Below are positions 1 through 5,104 of a DNA stretch of 5,515 bases, one piece after another. The DNA comes from Candidatus Aenigmatarchaeota archaeon (GTDB lineage: Archaea; Aenigmatarchaeota; Aenigmatarchaeia; GW2011-AR5): contig JACPJX010000061.1 of the NCBI GenBank assembly GCA_016187365.1, positions 1 to 5,515 on the forward strand. The letters run 5' to 3'. The first letter of the stretch is position 1. Every line of letters starts with the position of its first letter. Under the pieces are notes generated by a model. That model was not told where the DNA came from. It saw only the letters and a program-made list of their open reading frames with translations, and did no database searches. The translations under genes and the position numbers were made by a program.

Positions 1-206
1 AGCTCCTCCCTCGTCAACGGGTTGTTTATCAGCTGTTTCTCTTCGTAAGGTTCAAGGCCTCTCCCATCGAGAAACACCCTTAAGTTCGACAGGTACATGT
101 TGCAGTGGCCGCATGCCTCGTTCTTGTACACAATCACATTTGGCTGGGCCAGTGATGCGAAAGAAAAGAGCAATATAAAGAGGATAAAAAAAGAAAAAAA
201 TCTCAT
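1..206 (-). CDS. Secreted CGHC thioredoxin-like protein, N-terminal 68 residues (gene runs off the left edge)
   Basis: Reading from the ATG at 206, the frame stays open to the window edge. Residues 1-20 form a signal peptide or membrane anchor (basic start, then FFSFFILFILLFSFASLA), with plausible cleavage before QPN. A thioredoxin-like beta strand follows (VIVYKN), then a CGHC active site at residues 32-35 and a helix. CGHC is the dithiol motif of protein disulfide isomerases, so a thiol-disulfide exchange role outside the cytoplasm is likely. In known families such domains are often fused to a DsbD/CcdA-like membrane electron carrier, but the rest is not visible, so this cannot be tested here. 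The start is set by a GGAGGGTG ribosome site 4 nt upstream, lying inside the last codons of the preceding 66-aa gene. It is the third visible gene of the operon. Fold is likely; exact family is unknown. Confidence 0.8.
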   Translation of the reverse strand, partial: MRFFSFFILFILLFSFASLAQPNVIVYKNEACGHCNMYLSNLRVFLDGRGLEPYEEKQLINNPLTREE

Positions 207-407
207 CTAACACCCTCCTATCTGCTGCGGGAGTTGCTGGAGATTCGAGGGCAGCTGCTGCGATGCCTGCGGCTGCTGTACCTCGTTCGTGCCGGCAACT
301 GCGTAGCCGGAGAGCCTGTTCTGGATGTTTGACAGCTGGAGGCCCTGCATTGCGCTTATCAATATGAGCAATACAAGCGCAGCTATCACGACGCTTTGTT
401 TCTCCAT
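207..407 (-). CDS. 66-aa membrane-anchored Gln-rich protein ending in LPQQIGGC
   Basis: I do not recognise this as a named family. Residues 5-22 form one hydrophobic helix after a short MEKQ start, suggesting an N-terminal anchor with the rest outside. Residues 23-58 are polar and rich in Gln, Ser and Asn, a flexible linker look. The protein ends LPQQIGGC, so its only Cys is the last residue. The same eight-residue tail closes the 218-aa protein encoded just upstream. The start at 407 is supported by GGAGGGTG 5 nt upstream, within the tail codons of that gene, with one base between stop and start. The TAG stop at 209-207 directly abuts the ATG of the thioredoxin-like gene, so translation is probably coupled. 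It may be a thiol or metal relay partner of the neighbouring Cys-rich proteins; this is inference. The small size leaves some doubt, but the ribosome site and tail make it credible. Confidence 0.8.
   Translation of the reverse strand: MEKQSVVIAALVLLILISAMQGLQLSNIQNRLSGYAVAGTNEVQQPQASQQLPSNLQQLPQQIGGC
211..218 (-). promoter_or_regulatory. Shine-Dalgarno site of the CGHC protein gene, embedded in the 66-aa gene's Gly-Gly-Cys codons
   Basis: The minus strand reads GGAGGGTG, 4 nt before the ATG at 206. It is the same arrangement as the preceding gene junction, repeated about 200 bp away. Confidence 0.8.
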
Positions 408-408
408 T

Positions 409-1065
409 CTAGCACCCTCCTATCTGCTGCGGCAGGCTGCCTATTGTCTGGCCTGTTATTCCTGACGATTGCACATTGCCCGACTGCTCCATGTAGCGCT
501 GGACCATCTGCTGCGGGAACGAGATGGATTTGACCTTCAGGACCTCGTCCATTATCTGCTCGTCTGTCATGTTCGTGTTTATGAGCAGGTATTTCATGAG
601 GCCCCTCATCGCGGCGCTGTGGGCGCATCCGCATGCCGGCTGGCCGTTCCTTTGTATGAGGGTTGTGGCTCCGCAGCAAAACTCGCACGCAACTGACATG
701 CCCATATTTACGTACCGTTTCTGGGCCGCAGATGACATGTCGGAGAACTTCAGCTTGCCGTCTTCATACAGGTCTCCGTCAAGTGCCGCCATGATATTCA
801 GGGCTTCTTCGGGCTTCTCATAATCTACGCCCAATTCTTTCCCGTACCCTTCCGGCACGCCTCTGGGTATCACGCTGTCAATTGCCTGCTGCAGCGCGAA
901 ACTGTTGTATTTTATTTCCGGCTGCCCTGTCCGAACTTCCGCAGCCTTTGTTTGTGCAACCATCCCGCCTGATATGCCTGCCAGCGCAAACTGGTTGTAG
1001 GCCACAACCAGAAACGCCGCTATCAGGAGGGTGTATACGACCTTTGATTTGTCTTTTTCTGTCAT
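409..1065 (-). CDS. 218-aa membrane-anchored Cys-cluster protein (CxxCC...CxCxH), putative metal or thiol protein
   Basis: The start is placed at 1065 (MTEKDKSKVV), not at the upstream ATG 1248, because the extra 61 codons would cross the divergent promoter and overlap the opposite gene. A TATA-like box about 27 bp upstream of 1065 fits a leaderless start. Residues 8-30 are a membrane anchor. The domain at about 65-190 has a GVPEGYGKELGV stretch, then C127, C130, C131, and C145, C147, H149 in a CGCAHSAAMRGLMKYL helix, then MTDEQIMDEV. This CxC...H plus acidic-helix layout recalls small extracytoplasmic metal or heme-handling domains (PCYCGC-type or CcmH-like), but I cannot assign it. From memory, similar unnamed proteins occur in DPANN archaea; this is unverified. 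A Ser/Gln-rich tail ends LPQQIGGC. First gene of the operon, with the 66-aa and CGHC genes downstream. Confidence 0.85.
   Translation of the reverse strand: MTEKDKSKVVYTLLIAAFLVVAYNQFALAGISGGMVAQTKAAEVRTGQPEIKYNSFALQQAIDSVIPRGVPEGYGKELGVDYEKPEEALNIMAALDGDLYEDGKLKFSDMSSAAQKRYVNMGMSVACEFCCGATTLIQRNGQPACGCAHSAAMRGLMKYLLINTNMTDEQIMDEVLKVKSISFPQQMVQRYMEQSGNVQSSGITGQTIGSLPQQIGGC
413..420 (-). promoter_or_regulatory. Shine-Dalgarno site of the 66-aa gene, embedded in the upstream gene's Gly-Gly-Cys codons
   Basis: The minus strand reads GGAGGGTG here, 5 nt before the ATG at 407. The same bases encode the Gly-Gly-Cys end of the 218-aa protein, so coding and initiation constraints coincide. Confidence 0.8.
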
Positions 1066-1086
1066 GCCAATAAGTTGGGTGAAACA

Positions 1087-1096
1087 GCCTATAACC
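1087..1096 (-). promoter_or_regulatory. TATA-like box of the minus-strand Cys-cluster operon
   Basis: On the minus strand the core reads GGTTATAGGC, centred about 27 bp upstream of the ATG at 1065. That spacing is what a leaderless archaeal transcript would have, and no SD is seen before this ATG. The box is weak in AT content, so confidence is moderate. Confidence 0.5.
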
Positions 1097-1124
1097 CATA
1101 AGGTGAAACCAGTTTCACCATGAC

Positions 1125-1134
1125 GGTTAAGGGC
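1125..1134 (+). promoter_or_regulatory. TATA-like box of the plus-strand small-protein operon
   Basis: GGTTAAGGGC is centred about 27 bp upstream of the ATG at 1156 and is the mirror-image counterpart of the minus-strand box. No SD precedes this ATG, which agrees with leaderless initiation. The sequence is a poor TATA match, so position and symmetry carry the argument. Confidence 0.45.
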
Positions 1135-1155
1135 TGTTTCATTCATAGTTTCATC

Positions 1156-1350
1156 ATGAATACGCTGGACAGGATAATGGTGGCCATGATAGTGCTGTTC
1201 TTGGGAAGCATAGCAAGCACGATATTCATGTGGAGCCCCATGCACCATCTGGGCATGGGGTTCATATGGCTGGCTTTCATCGTGGTTGTCGTGATCATTA
1301 TGACGAATGAAGTTTCAGGTGAAAAGCCGAGGAAAAGAAGAAAGAGGTGA
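1156..1350 (+). CDS. 64-aa two-helix membrane protein with a Met/His cluster and basic C-terminus
   Basis: Not a family I recognise. Two hydrophobic helices are visible at about residues 6-24 and 33-51. The turn between them, FMWSPMHHLGMG, carries M25, M29, H30, H31 and M34, a pattern of soft-metal ligands that could bind Cu+ at the membrane surface. The tail KPRKRRKR is strongly basic, which places the C-terminus in the cytoplasm and the Met/His turn outside. An upstream ATG at 1120 would add 12 residues (MTVKGCFIHSFI), but it starts at the edge of the inner operator palindrome. The ATG at 1156 matches the mirror-symmetric, leaderless start on the opposite strand. The stop lies inside the SD of the next micropeptide frame. 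A role in metal handling is inferred from composition and neighbourhood only. Confidence 0.7.
   Translation: MNTLDRIMVAMIVLFLGSIASTIFMWSPMHHLGMGFIWLAFIVVVVIIMTNEVSGEKPRKRRKR
1343..1350 (+). promoter_or_regulatory. Shine-Dalgarno site for the 17-codon CEFC micropeptide
   Basis: AGAGGTGA overlaps the last codons and stop of the 64-aa gene and sits 5 nt before the ATG at 1356. It matches the archaeal anti-SD well. It decides for ATG 1356 over the out-of-frame ATG at 1352, which would be only 1 nt away. Confidence 0.65.
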
Positions 1351-1355
1351 CATGC

Positions 1356-1409
1356 ATGGAAAAAAAGCAAAAGAAGAAATCCGGGAAAAATGTGTGTGAG
1401 TTTTGCTGA
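1356..1409 (+). CDS. 17-codon micropeptide MEKKQKKKSGKNVCEFC
   Basis: A very short frame with a good ribosome site, MEKKQKKKSGKNVCEFC. Six of the first eleven residues are Lys, and it ends in a CxxC whose second Cys is the last residue. It lies between the 64-aa and 84-aa membrane genes, 5 nt after the former's stop and 26 nt before the latter's ATG. A second micropeptide of the same design (Lys-rich start, Cys-rich end) precedes copA, which makes chance less likely. Its CEFC also occurs as CEFCC in the 218-aa protein. It could be a soft-metal-binding peptide, a small thiol carrier, or a leader peptide sensing cysteine or metal. A competing frame from ATG 1352 (MHGKKAKEEIREKCV) has a poorly placed SD. 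Translation is not proven. Confidence 0.5.
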   Translation: MEKKQKKKSGKNVCEFC

Positions 1410-1423
1410 ATGTGTGAATGAAT

Positions 1424-1431
1424 GGAGGTGA
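1424..1431 (+). promoter_or_regulatory. Shine-Dalgarno site fixing the 84-aa gene start
   Basis: A full GGAGGTGA lies 4 nt before the ATG at 1436. This excludes the longer in-frame start at ATG 1418, which lies upstream of the SD. Confidence 0.85.
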
Positions 1432-1435
1432 CAAA

Positions 1436-1690
1436 ATGGCGAAAAAATATTCGGAATGGAGCCCCAAGGCAATGGGCAGGTGCTGCGGAATATTCGGGTT
1501 TATTCTGGGCATATTAGGAATCATATGGCATGCAGGATTTGGCCAGCCTACGGTTGCGCAGATTCTGTACCCATGGTTCACGCTTTCAAGCCCTTCCATA
1601 GCGCTGGGAACGCTGATAGGATTCACAATCATAGGGTACATATCAGGCTACCTGTGGGCTTTGGTCTACAACTGGGCGCTGAAGAAGTAA
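1436..1690 (+). CDS. 84-aa two-helix membrane protein, possibly DUF5676-like
   Basis: The protein begins MAKKYSEWSPKAMGRCCGIF. Hydrophobic helices lie at about residues 17-33 and 57-79, joined by a loop with an AQILYPWF stretch. The second helix ends in a GYLWALVYNWALKK tail. The Gly-rich first helix, the short loop ending at a Tyr-Pro pair, and the helix closing in an aromatic-Tyr-Asn motif resemble the DUF5676 family of small membrane proteins, whose function is unknown. This match is from memory and needs a profile search. C16 and C17 sit at the cytoplasmic edge of helix 1. The gene has the strongest SD of its operon and is the last gene before a T-rich stretch that may end the transcript. 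It probably shares the divergent promoter with the 64-aa and 17-codon frames. Confidence 0.8.
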   Translation: MAKKYSEWSPKAMGRCCGIFGFILGILGIIWHAGFGQPTVAQILYPWFTLSSPSIALGTLIGFTIIGYISGYLWALVYNWALKK

Positions 1691-1706
1691 GGGGATTTGA
1701 AGATTC

Positions 1707-1723
1707 TTTATTTTTTATAATTA
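1707..1723 (+). promoter_or_regulatory. T-rich tract: trmO TATA box and possible terminator of the upstream operon
   Basis: TTTATTTTTTATAATTA is centred about 26 bp before the GTG at 1741, the right distance for a TATA box driving a leaderless transcript. The run of T could also end the small-protein operon, since archaeal polymerase terminates on U-rich tracts. Both roles are inferred. Confidence 0.55.
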
Positions 1724-1740
1724 TTACAGATAATAGATAT

Positions 1741-2190
1741 GTGGCTGAAACAGAAGAAATAAGAATAAAGCCCATAGGCTTTGTAAGAAATAATGTCAAA
1801 GAGCACAGGTTCGGACATTTTGCAGGCGAAGTTTCTGAAATCGTGGTTGATGAAAAATTTTCCGATGCGCTTGACGGCATAGAGGATTATTCTCATGTGA
1901 TAATTGTATACTGGATGGACAAGGTAAAGGATTACGTGGTAAAGCACCAGCCGCAGGGCAATCCGGATGTGCCTGTAGTCGGGATATTCGCATGCAGATG
2001 CCCCAGAAGGCCGAATCCCGTTGCAATTACGACAGTGAAACTGATGGGGCGCAAAGGAAACAGAATAACGGTAAAGGGCTTGGATGTGCTGGATGGCACG
2101 CCGGTGATTGACATAAAGCCTTACTGGCCGCAATACGATAAGGTGGACAAAGAAAAAATACCCGCATGGGTCAATAAACTGGATTTTTAA
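1741..2190 (+). CDS. trmO: TrmO/TsaA-like tRNA (t6A37) N6-methyltransferase, archaeal short form
   Basis: The 149-aa product belongs to the UPF0066/TsaA-like family. Its studied member TrmO uses S-adenosylmethionine to methylate N6 of t6A37 in tRNA-Thr, giving m6t6A. Visible signatures are KPIGFVRN (10-17), EDYSHVIIVYW (48-58), GIFACRCPRRPNPVAITTVKL (81-101) and GLDVLDGTPVIDIKPYWP (113-130). The length fits the single-domain archaeal form without the C-terminal extension of the E. coli enzyme. The FACRCPRRPNP loop has Cys where bacterial proteins often have Thr and Ser. I place the start at GTG 1741 because a TATA-like box lies about 26 bp upstream and no SD is present; a longer frame from 1456 would overlap the 84-aa gene almost entirely. 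Its TAA shares the bases TTAA with the stop of the convergent winged-helix gene. Probably a housekeeping gene unrelated to the copper genes. Confidence 0.88.
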   Translation: MAETEEIRIKPIGFVRNNVKEHRFGHFAGEVSEIVVDEKFSDALDGIEDYSHVIIVYWMDKVKDYVVKHQPQGNPDVPVVGIFACRCPRRPNPVAITTVKLMGRKGNRITVKGLDVLDGTPVIDIKPYWPQYDKVDKEKIPAWVNKLDF

Positions 2191-2663
2191 TTCCTGTTCT
2201 TCATCATCACGACGTTGGTCATGCCGCGCCGCTTCCTTTCCACAATACCCTTTGCCTCAAGCCTGTCAAGTATGCGGGTTACCTTCACCTTGTTCATGCC
2301 GCTTTTCTCGACGAGCTCGCTCTGGAATATGGCGCCCTGTGAGGAAACCATCTCAAAAAGTTTTTTCTCGTCAGGCTCGAGGCTTCTGGTTTCAGGCTGT
2401 TTTTTTGGTTCGGGCTTTGCGCCTGCAAGAAACAGATAGATGCCGAAAATTCCAAGGCTCACATCTATGACGTAGCCTATTATTGATTCGGCGGGCATTG
2501 AGTTTGTGAACGGGCATATGTTTTCAGGAAGGTTGCAGTCCTGGTGAAGGTACTGGTTGAGCTGGACTATGTGGAGCGTGAATGCGGTTATCACAAAGAA
2601 AAGAAAAACTGATATGGCGATAAGGATGATTCCGTACTGCTTCCTCTGCGTCATATTCTTCAT
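2187..2663 (-). CDS. Membrane-anchored winged-helix protein, translationally coupled to copA
   Basis: The 158-aa product has two membrane helices (about 10-32 and 61-81) joined by a loop with two Cys (C43 and C50, in QDCNLPENICPF). After an acidic and Pro-rich linker comes a C-terminal winged-helix DNA-binding domain (about 97-158). This contains a MarR-like pattern: GAIFQSELVEKSG, NKVKVTRILDRLEAKGIVERKRRG, then a wing strand TNVVMM. The topology places the DNA-binding domain in the cytoplasm and the Cys loop outside, so this looks like a one-component membrane sensor-regulator. The loop thiols could form a disulfide or bind a metal; this is inference. Its ATG overlaps the copA stop in ATGA, with an AGAGGT SD 7 nt upstream inside copA. 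That coupling suggests it works with the pump, perhaps as its regulator. The target DNA is unknown. Confidence 0.85.
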   Translation of the reverse strand: MKNMTQRKQYGIILIAISVFLFFVITAFTLHIVQLNQYLHQDCNLPENICPFTNSMPAESIIGYVIDVSLGIFGIYLFLAGAKPEPKKQPETRSLEPDEKKLFEMVSSQGAIFQSELVEKSGMNKVKVTRILDRLEAKGIVERKRRGMTNVVMMKNRN

Positions 2664-5059
2664 AGCCTGAACCTCTTCATGAGCAGCGAGTTGCCGACAA
2701 CGCTGACGCTGCTGAAGGCCATCGCCGCCGCTGCTATTATAGGATTGAGCAGGAAACCATTAAAGGAGTATAGGATGCCGGCAGCTATCGGTATTCCTGC
2801 CGTGTTGTAGATGAACGCCCAGAAGAGGTTCTGCTTTATTTTCCTTATGGTGTATTTGCTGAGATTTATTGCCGAAACGACGTCGCGCAAGTCATTTTTT
2901 ATCAGCACGATGCCGCCTGTTTCTATCGCTATGTCCGTCCCTGCGCCTATGGCTATGCCGACGTCAGCCTGAGCAAGAGCAGGCGCGTCGTTTATGCCGT
3001 CGCCGACGAATGCGACCACATGGCCTTCTTTCTGCAGTTTTTTCACCTCGTTCGCCTTCTCCCCAGGCAGCACCTCGGCAAGCACGCGGGTTATGCCGAG
3101 CTGGCCTGCTATGGCGCTTGCGGTTCTTGAGTTATCGCCGGTTATCATCACGACCTCCTTGCCCATTTTCTTCAGTTCCTGAACAGCCTCCTCTGAATTT
3201 TCTTTCAGCGTGTCCGCAATGGCTATTATTCCTACTGCCTTTCTGTTTATTGCGACGATCACGGCGGTCTTGCCCCCGTTCTCCAGTCTTTGCATCTCAT
3301 CCTCGAAACCGTGCTTTATCCCTTTTTCTTTCATCAAACTTCTGCTTCCGACGGTTATTGTCTTTGTCCCGGCCTTTGCTGTTATTCCCTTCCCTTCTAT
3401 CGTATGGAAATGTGTCGCCTTTGGGATTTTTATCTTTCTTGCCTGCGCCGCCTTCACTATAGCCTCGCCCAGCGGATGTTCGGAGCCCTTTTCTGCGGCA
3501 GCCGCATATTTCAGCGCGTCCCCGCCCGTTACATCGGTAACTTCAGGCTTTCCTTTTGTGAGCGTTCCCGTCTTGTCAAAGATGATTGTAGTGATTTTGT
3601 GCGCCGTCGCAAGCGATTCGCCGCTCTTTATGAGGATGCCGTGCTCCGCGCCCTTCCCCGTGCCTATCATTATTGCCGTCGGCGTCGCCAGGCCCAGCGC
3701 GCACGGGCATGCTATTATAAGCACGGCTATCAGTATCGTGAATGCAAATATGAAAGGCATGCCGAGAGCAAGCCATGCTGAAAACGACAAAACGGCAATT
3801 GCGATTACGGCAGGCACAAAATACGCTGAAACCTTGTCGGCAAGCCGCTGTATAGGCGCCTTCGAGCCCTGCGCTTCCTCGACTATTTTTATTATGCTGG
3901 CGAGCATCGTGTCCTTCCCGACCTTCGTTGCGCGCACTTTCAGCATGCCGCTTTTGTTTATGGTGGCGCCTATCACCGTGTCGCCTTTCTTCTTGCCTGA
4001 CGGCATGCTCTCGCCGGTTATCATCGACTCGTCCACTGCCGAGTAGCCTTCGACGACAATGCCGTCAACCGGTATCTTGCCGCCCGGTTTCACGAGTATG
4101 ATGTCGCCGGCAACAACTTCCTCCACAGGCACTTCAGTTTCCTTCCCCTTTCTTATCACGACAGCGGTTTTCGCCTGCAACTTCATCAGTTTCTTTATCG
4201 CCTCCGAAGTCCTGCCTTTTGCTATCGCCTCCAGGTACCTTCCGAGAATTATCAGCGTGATTATTATTGCAGCCGTATCATAGTAGACCACTGTCATGCC
4301 CCTTTGCGATGCGGCAATTGAAGGGAAAAATGTCGCGAAAGCGCTGTACAGGAAGGCGGCCGAGGTGCCTACTGCAATCAGCGTGTTCATGTCGGCAGTC
4401 CTGTTTTTTAATGCAATCCACGCCCCCCTGTAGAACTGCGAGCCTACCCAGAACTGCACAGGGATTGTAAGCGCCAGAAGAACGTAATGGCTTGCCATTA
4501 TTTCAGGCACGGGGAACCATTCCGGAAAACTTCCGAGAAATATAGGCACGCTGAGAATGGCGCCGATTATGAGCTTGCGCCGCAGGATTTTCATCTCCTT
4601 CTGCCTGACATCCTTTTCCCTGTCGATACTTTCCTCGTCAAGCGGCTCGTATCCCGCGCCCTTGATTATCTTCTTTATCTCAATTATCGATGTTTCGGAA
4701 GGATTGTATTCTACCGCAACTCTCTGGTTCGCCGTGTCTGTTTCCACTGACAGGACGCCTTTTGAGTTCTTCAGCGCCTTTTTCACTATCATGGAGCAAT
4801 GCGGAGAATCCATGCCGACGGCTTTTATAATGACTCTGCTTCCTCCGGCAACCGCCCTGTAGCCCGTCTCGTTTATGAAGGAAATAACGTCCTTCTCTGT
4901 TATTTTTGACGTATCATATTCTACAGTGGCCTTCTCCGAGGCGAAATTCACCGACGCCGATATTATACCCTGTTTCGCCCTCAGTTTCTTCTCTATGGTG
5001 TTCGCGCACGATGCGCAGTGCATCCCGCTTATTCCTACAGATGTTTTTTCTTTCTCCAT
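2660..5059 (-). CDS. copA: CopA-type Cu+-exporting P1B-ATPase with two N-terminal HMA domains
   Basis: The 799-aa protein is a complete heavy-metal P-type ATPase that pumps Cu+ (or Ag+) out across the membrane using ATP. HMA domain 1 has GMHCASC (12-18). HMA domain 2 has GMDSPHC (82-88), lacking the first metal Cys. The actuator loop has TGES (348-351). The membrane metal site is CPC (451-453), the phosphorylated Asp is in DKTGT (495-499), and the nucleotide domain has SEHPL (526-530) and EGKG (555-558). The hinge is GDGIND (686-691). Helix 7 carries YN (751-752) and helix 8 carries M780 and S783-S784, the ligand set of the Cu+ class (P1B-1), so Cu+ is strongly favoured over Zn2+ or Cd2+. Length is close to that of other archaeal CopA proteins. 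The SD is weak (GTGGT, 5 nt upstream). A micropeptide frame and a hairpin precede it, and the winged-helix gene overlaps its end. Confidence 0.97.
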   Translation of the reverse strand: MEKEKTSVGISGMHCASCANTIEKKLRAKQGIISASVNFASEKATVEYDTSKITEKDVISFINETGYRAVAGGSRVIIKAVGMDSPHCSMIVKKALKNSKGVLSVETDTANQRVAVEYNPSETSIIEIKKIIKGAGYEPLDEESIDREKDVRQKEMKILRRKLIIGAILSVPIFLGSFPEWFPVPEIMASHYVLLALTIPVQFWVGSQFYRGAWIALKNRTADMNTLIAVGTSAAFLYSAFATFFPSIAASQRGMTVVYYDTAAIIITLIILGRYLEAIAKGRTSEAIKKLMKLQAKTAVVIRKGKETEVPVEEVVAGDIILVKPGGKIPVDGIVVEGYSAVDESMITGESMPSGKKKGDTVIGATINKSGMLKVRATKVGKDTMLASIIKIVEEAQGSKAPIQRLADKVSAYFVPAVIAIAVLSFSAWLALGMPFIFAFTILIAVLIIACPCALGLATPTAIMIGTGKGAEHGILIKSGESLATAHKITTIIFDKTGTLTKGKPEVTDVTGGDALKYAAAAEKGSEHPLGEAIVKAAQARKIKIPKATHFHTIEGKGITAKAGTKTITVGSRSLMKEKGIKHGFEDEMQRLENGGKTAVIVAINRKAVGIIAIADTLKENSEEAVQELKKMGKEVVMITGDNSRTASAIAGQLGITRVLAEVLPGEKANEVKKLQKEGHVVAFVGDGINDAPALAQADVGIAIGAGTDIAIETGGIVLIKNDLRDVVSAINLSKYTIRKIKQNLFWAFIYNTAGIPIAAGILYSFNGFLLNPIIAAAAMAFSSVSVVGNSLLMKRFRL
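2671..2676 (-). promoter_or_regulatory. Shine-Dalgarno site of the winged-helix gene inside the copA end
   Basis: The minus strand reads AGAGGT 7 nt before the ATG at 2663. It supports the ATGA-overlap start and translation coupled to copA. Confidence 0.6.
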
Positions 5060-5083
5060 TCATACCACTATAAAAATAATAGA

Positions 5084-5097
5084 AGCCCCGAAGGGCT
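5084..5097 (-). promoter_or_regulatory. cUUCGg-loop hairpin with U-rich tract in the copA leader
   Basis: In the minus-strand RNA, AGCCC pairs perfectly with GGGCU around a UUCG loop closed by C-G, the very stable tetraloop type. It is followed by UUCUAUUAUUUUUAUAG (about 5083-5067), which is U-rich. It lies between the micropeptide stop (5105) and the copA ATG (5059). It could be an attenuator, a processing or stability element, or a partial terminator. The U5 run begins roughly ten bases after the stem, so it is not a textbook intrinsic terminator. Confidence 0.6.
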
Positions 5098-5104
5098 CAA
5101 AATC

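Larger units (their letters stand above)
1080..1141. promoter_or_regulatory. Nested dyad: shared operator/promoter of the two divergent operons
   Basis: Two inverted repeats share one axis between 1110 and 1111. The inner pair is GGTGAAAC (1102-1109) and GTTTCACC (1112-1119), a perfect 8-bp arm with a CA spacer. The outer pair is TGAAACAGCC (1080-1089) and GGCTGTTTCA (1132-1141), perfect over 10 bp. It extends inward with mismatches at two positions to a 5-bp TAACC/GGTTA match (1092-1096 / 1125-1129). The ATG codons at 1065 (minus) and 1156 (plus) are each 45.5 bp from the axis. The inner palindrome is a likely binding site for a dimeric regulator, which is unidentified. The outer arms contain the TATA-like boxes. 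Confidence 0.75.

Noticed and set aside
409..435. C-terminal GGC as a ubiquitin-like (SAMP) processing site
   Set aside because: SAMP-type modifiers are small cytosolic beta-grasp proteins ending in Gly-Gly; these products start with membrane helices and show no such fold.
1066..1248. N-terminal extension of the Cys-cluster protein to ATG 1248
   Set aside because: It would read through the divergent promoter and the opposite gene; the membrane anchor starts properly from the ATG at 1065.
1312..1324. Further GTTTCA / GGTGAAA motifs inside the 64-aa gene
   Set aside because: They lie within codons, do not form the spaced palindrome, and such six-base matches are expected by chance.
1352..1399. 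Alternative micro-frame MHGKKAKEEIREKCV
   Set aside because: Its ATG is only 1 nt from the SD, too close for efficient initiation; the frame from 1356 has 5 nt spacing and a Cys tail like the copA-leader peptide.
1456..1740. N-terminal extension of the trmO-like gene to ATG 1456
   Set aside because: It would overlap the SD-supported 84-aa gene in another frame, and the added sequence does not look like the TrmO family; the TATA spacing supports GTG 1741.
2869..3462. 197-codon Arg/Ser/Leu-rich plus-strand frame
   Set aside because: Low-complexity antisense translation of copA with no family pattern and no start signals.
3210..4046. 278-codon open frame on the plus strand opposite copA
   Set aside because: It mirrors copA codons, has no SD or promoter and no recognisable motif, while the minus strand carries an uninterrupted CopA with all its signatures.
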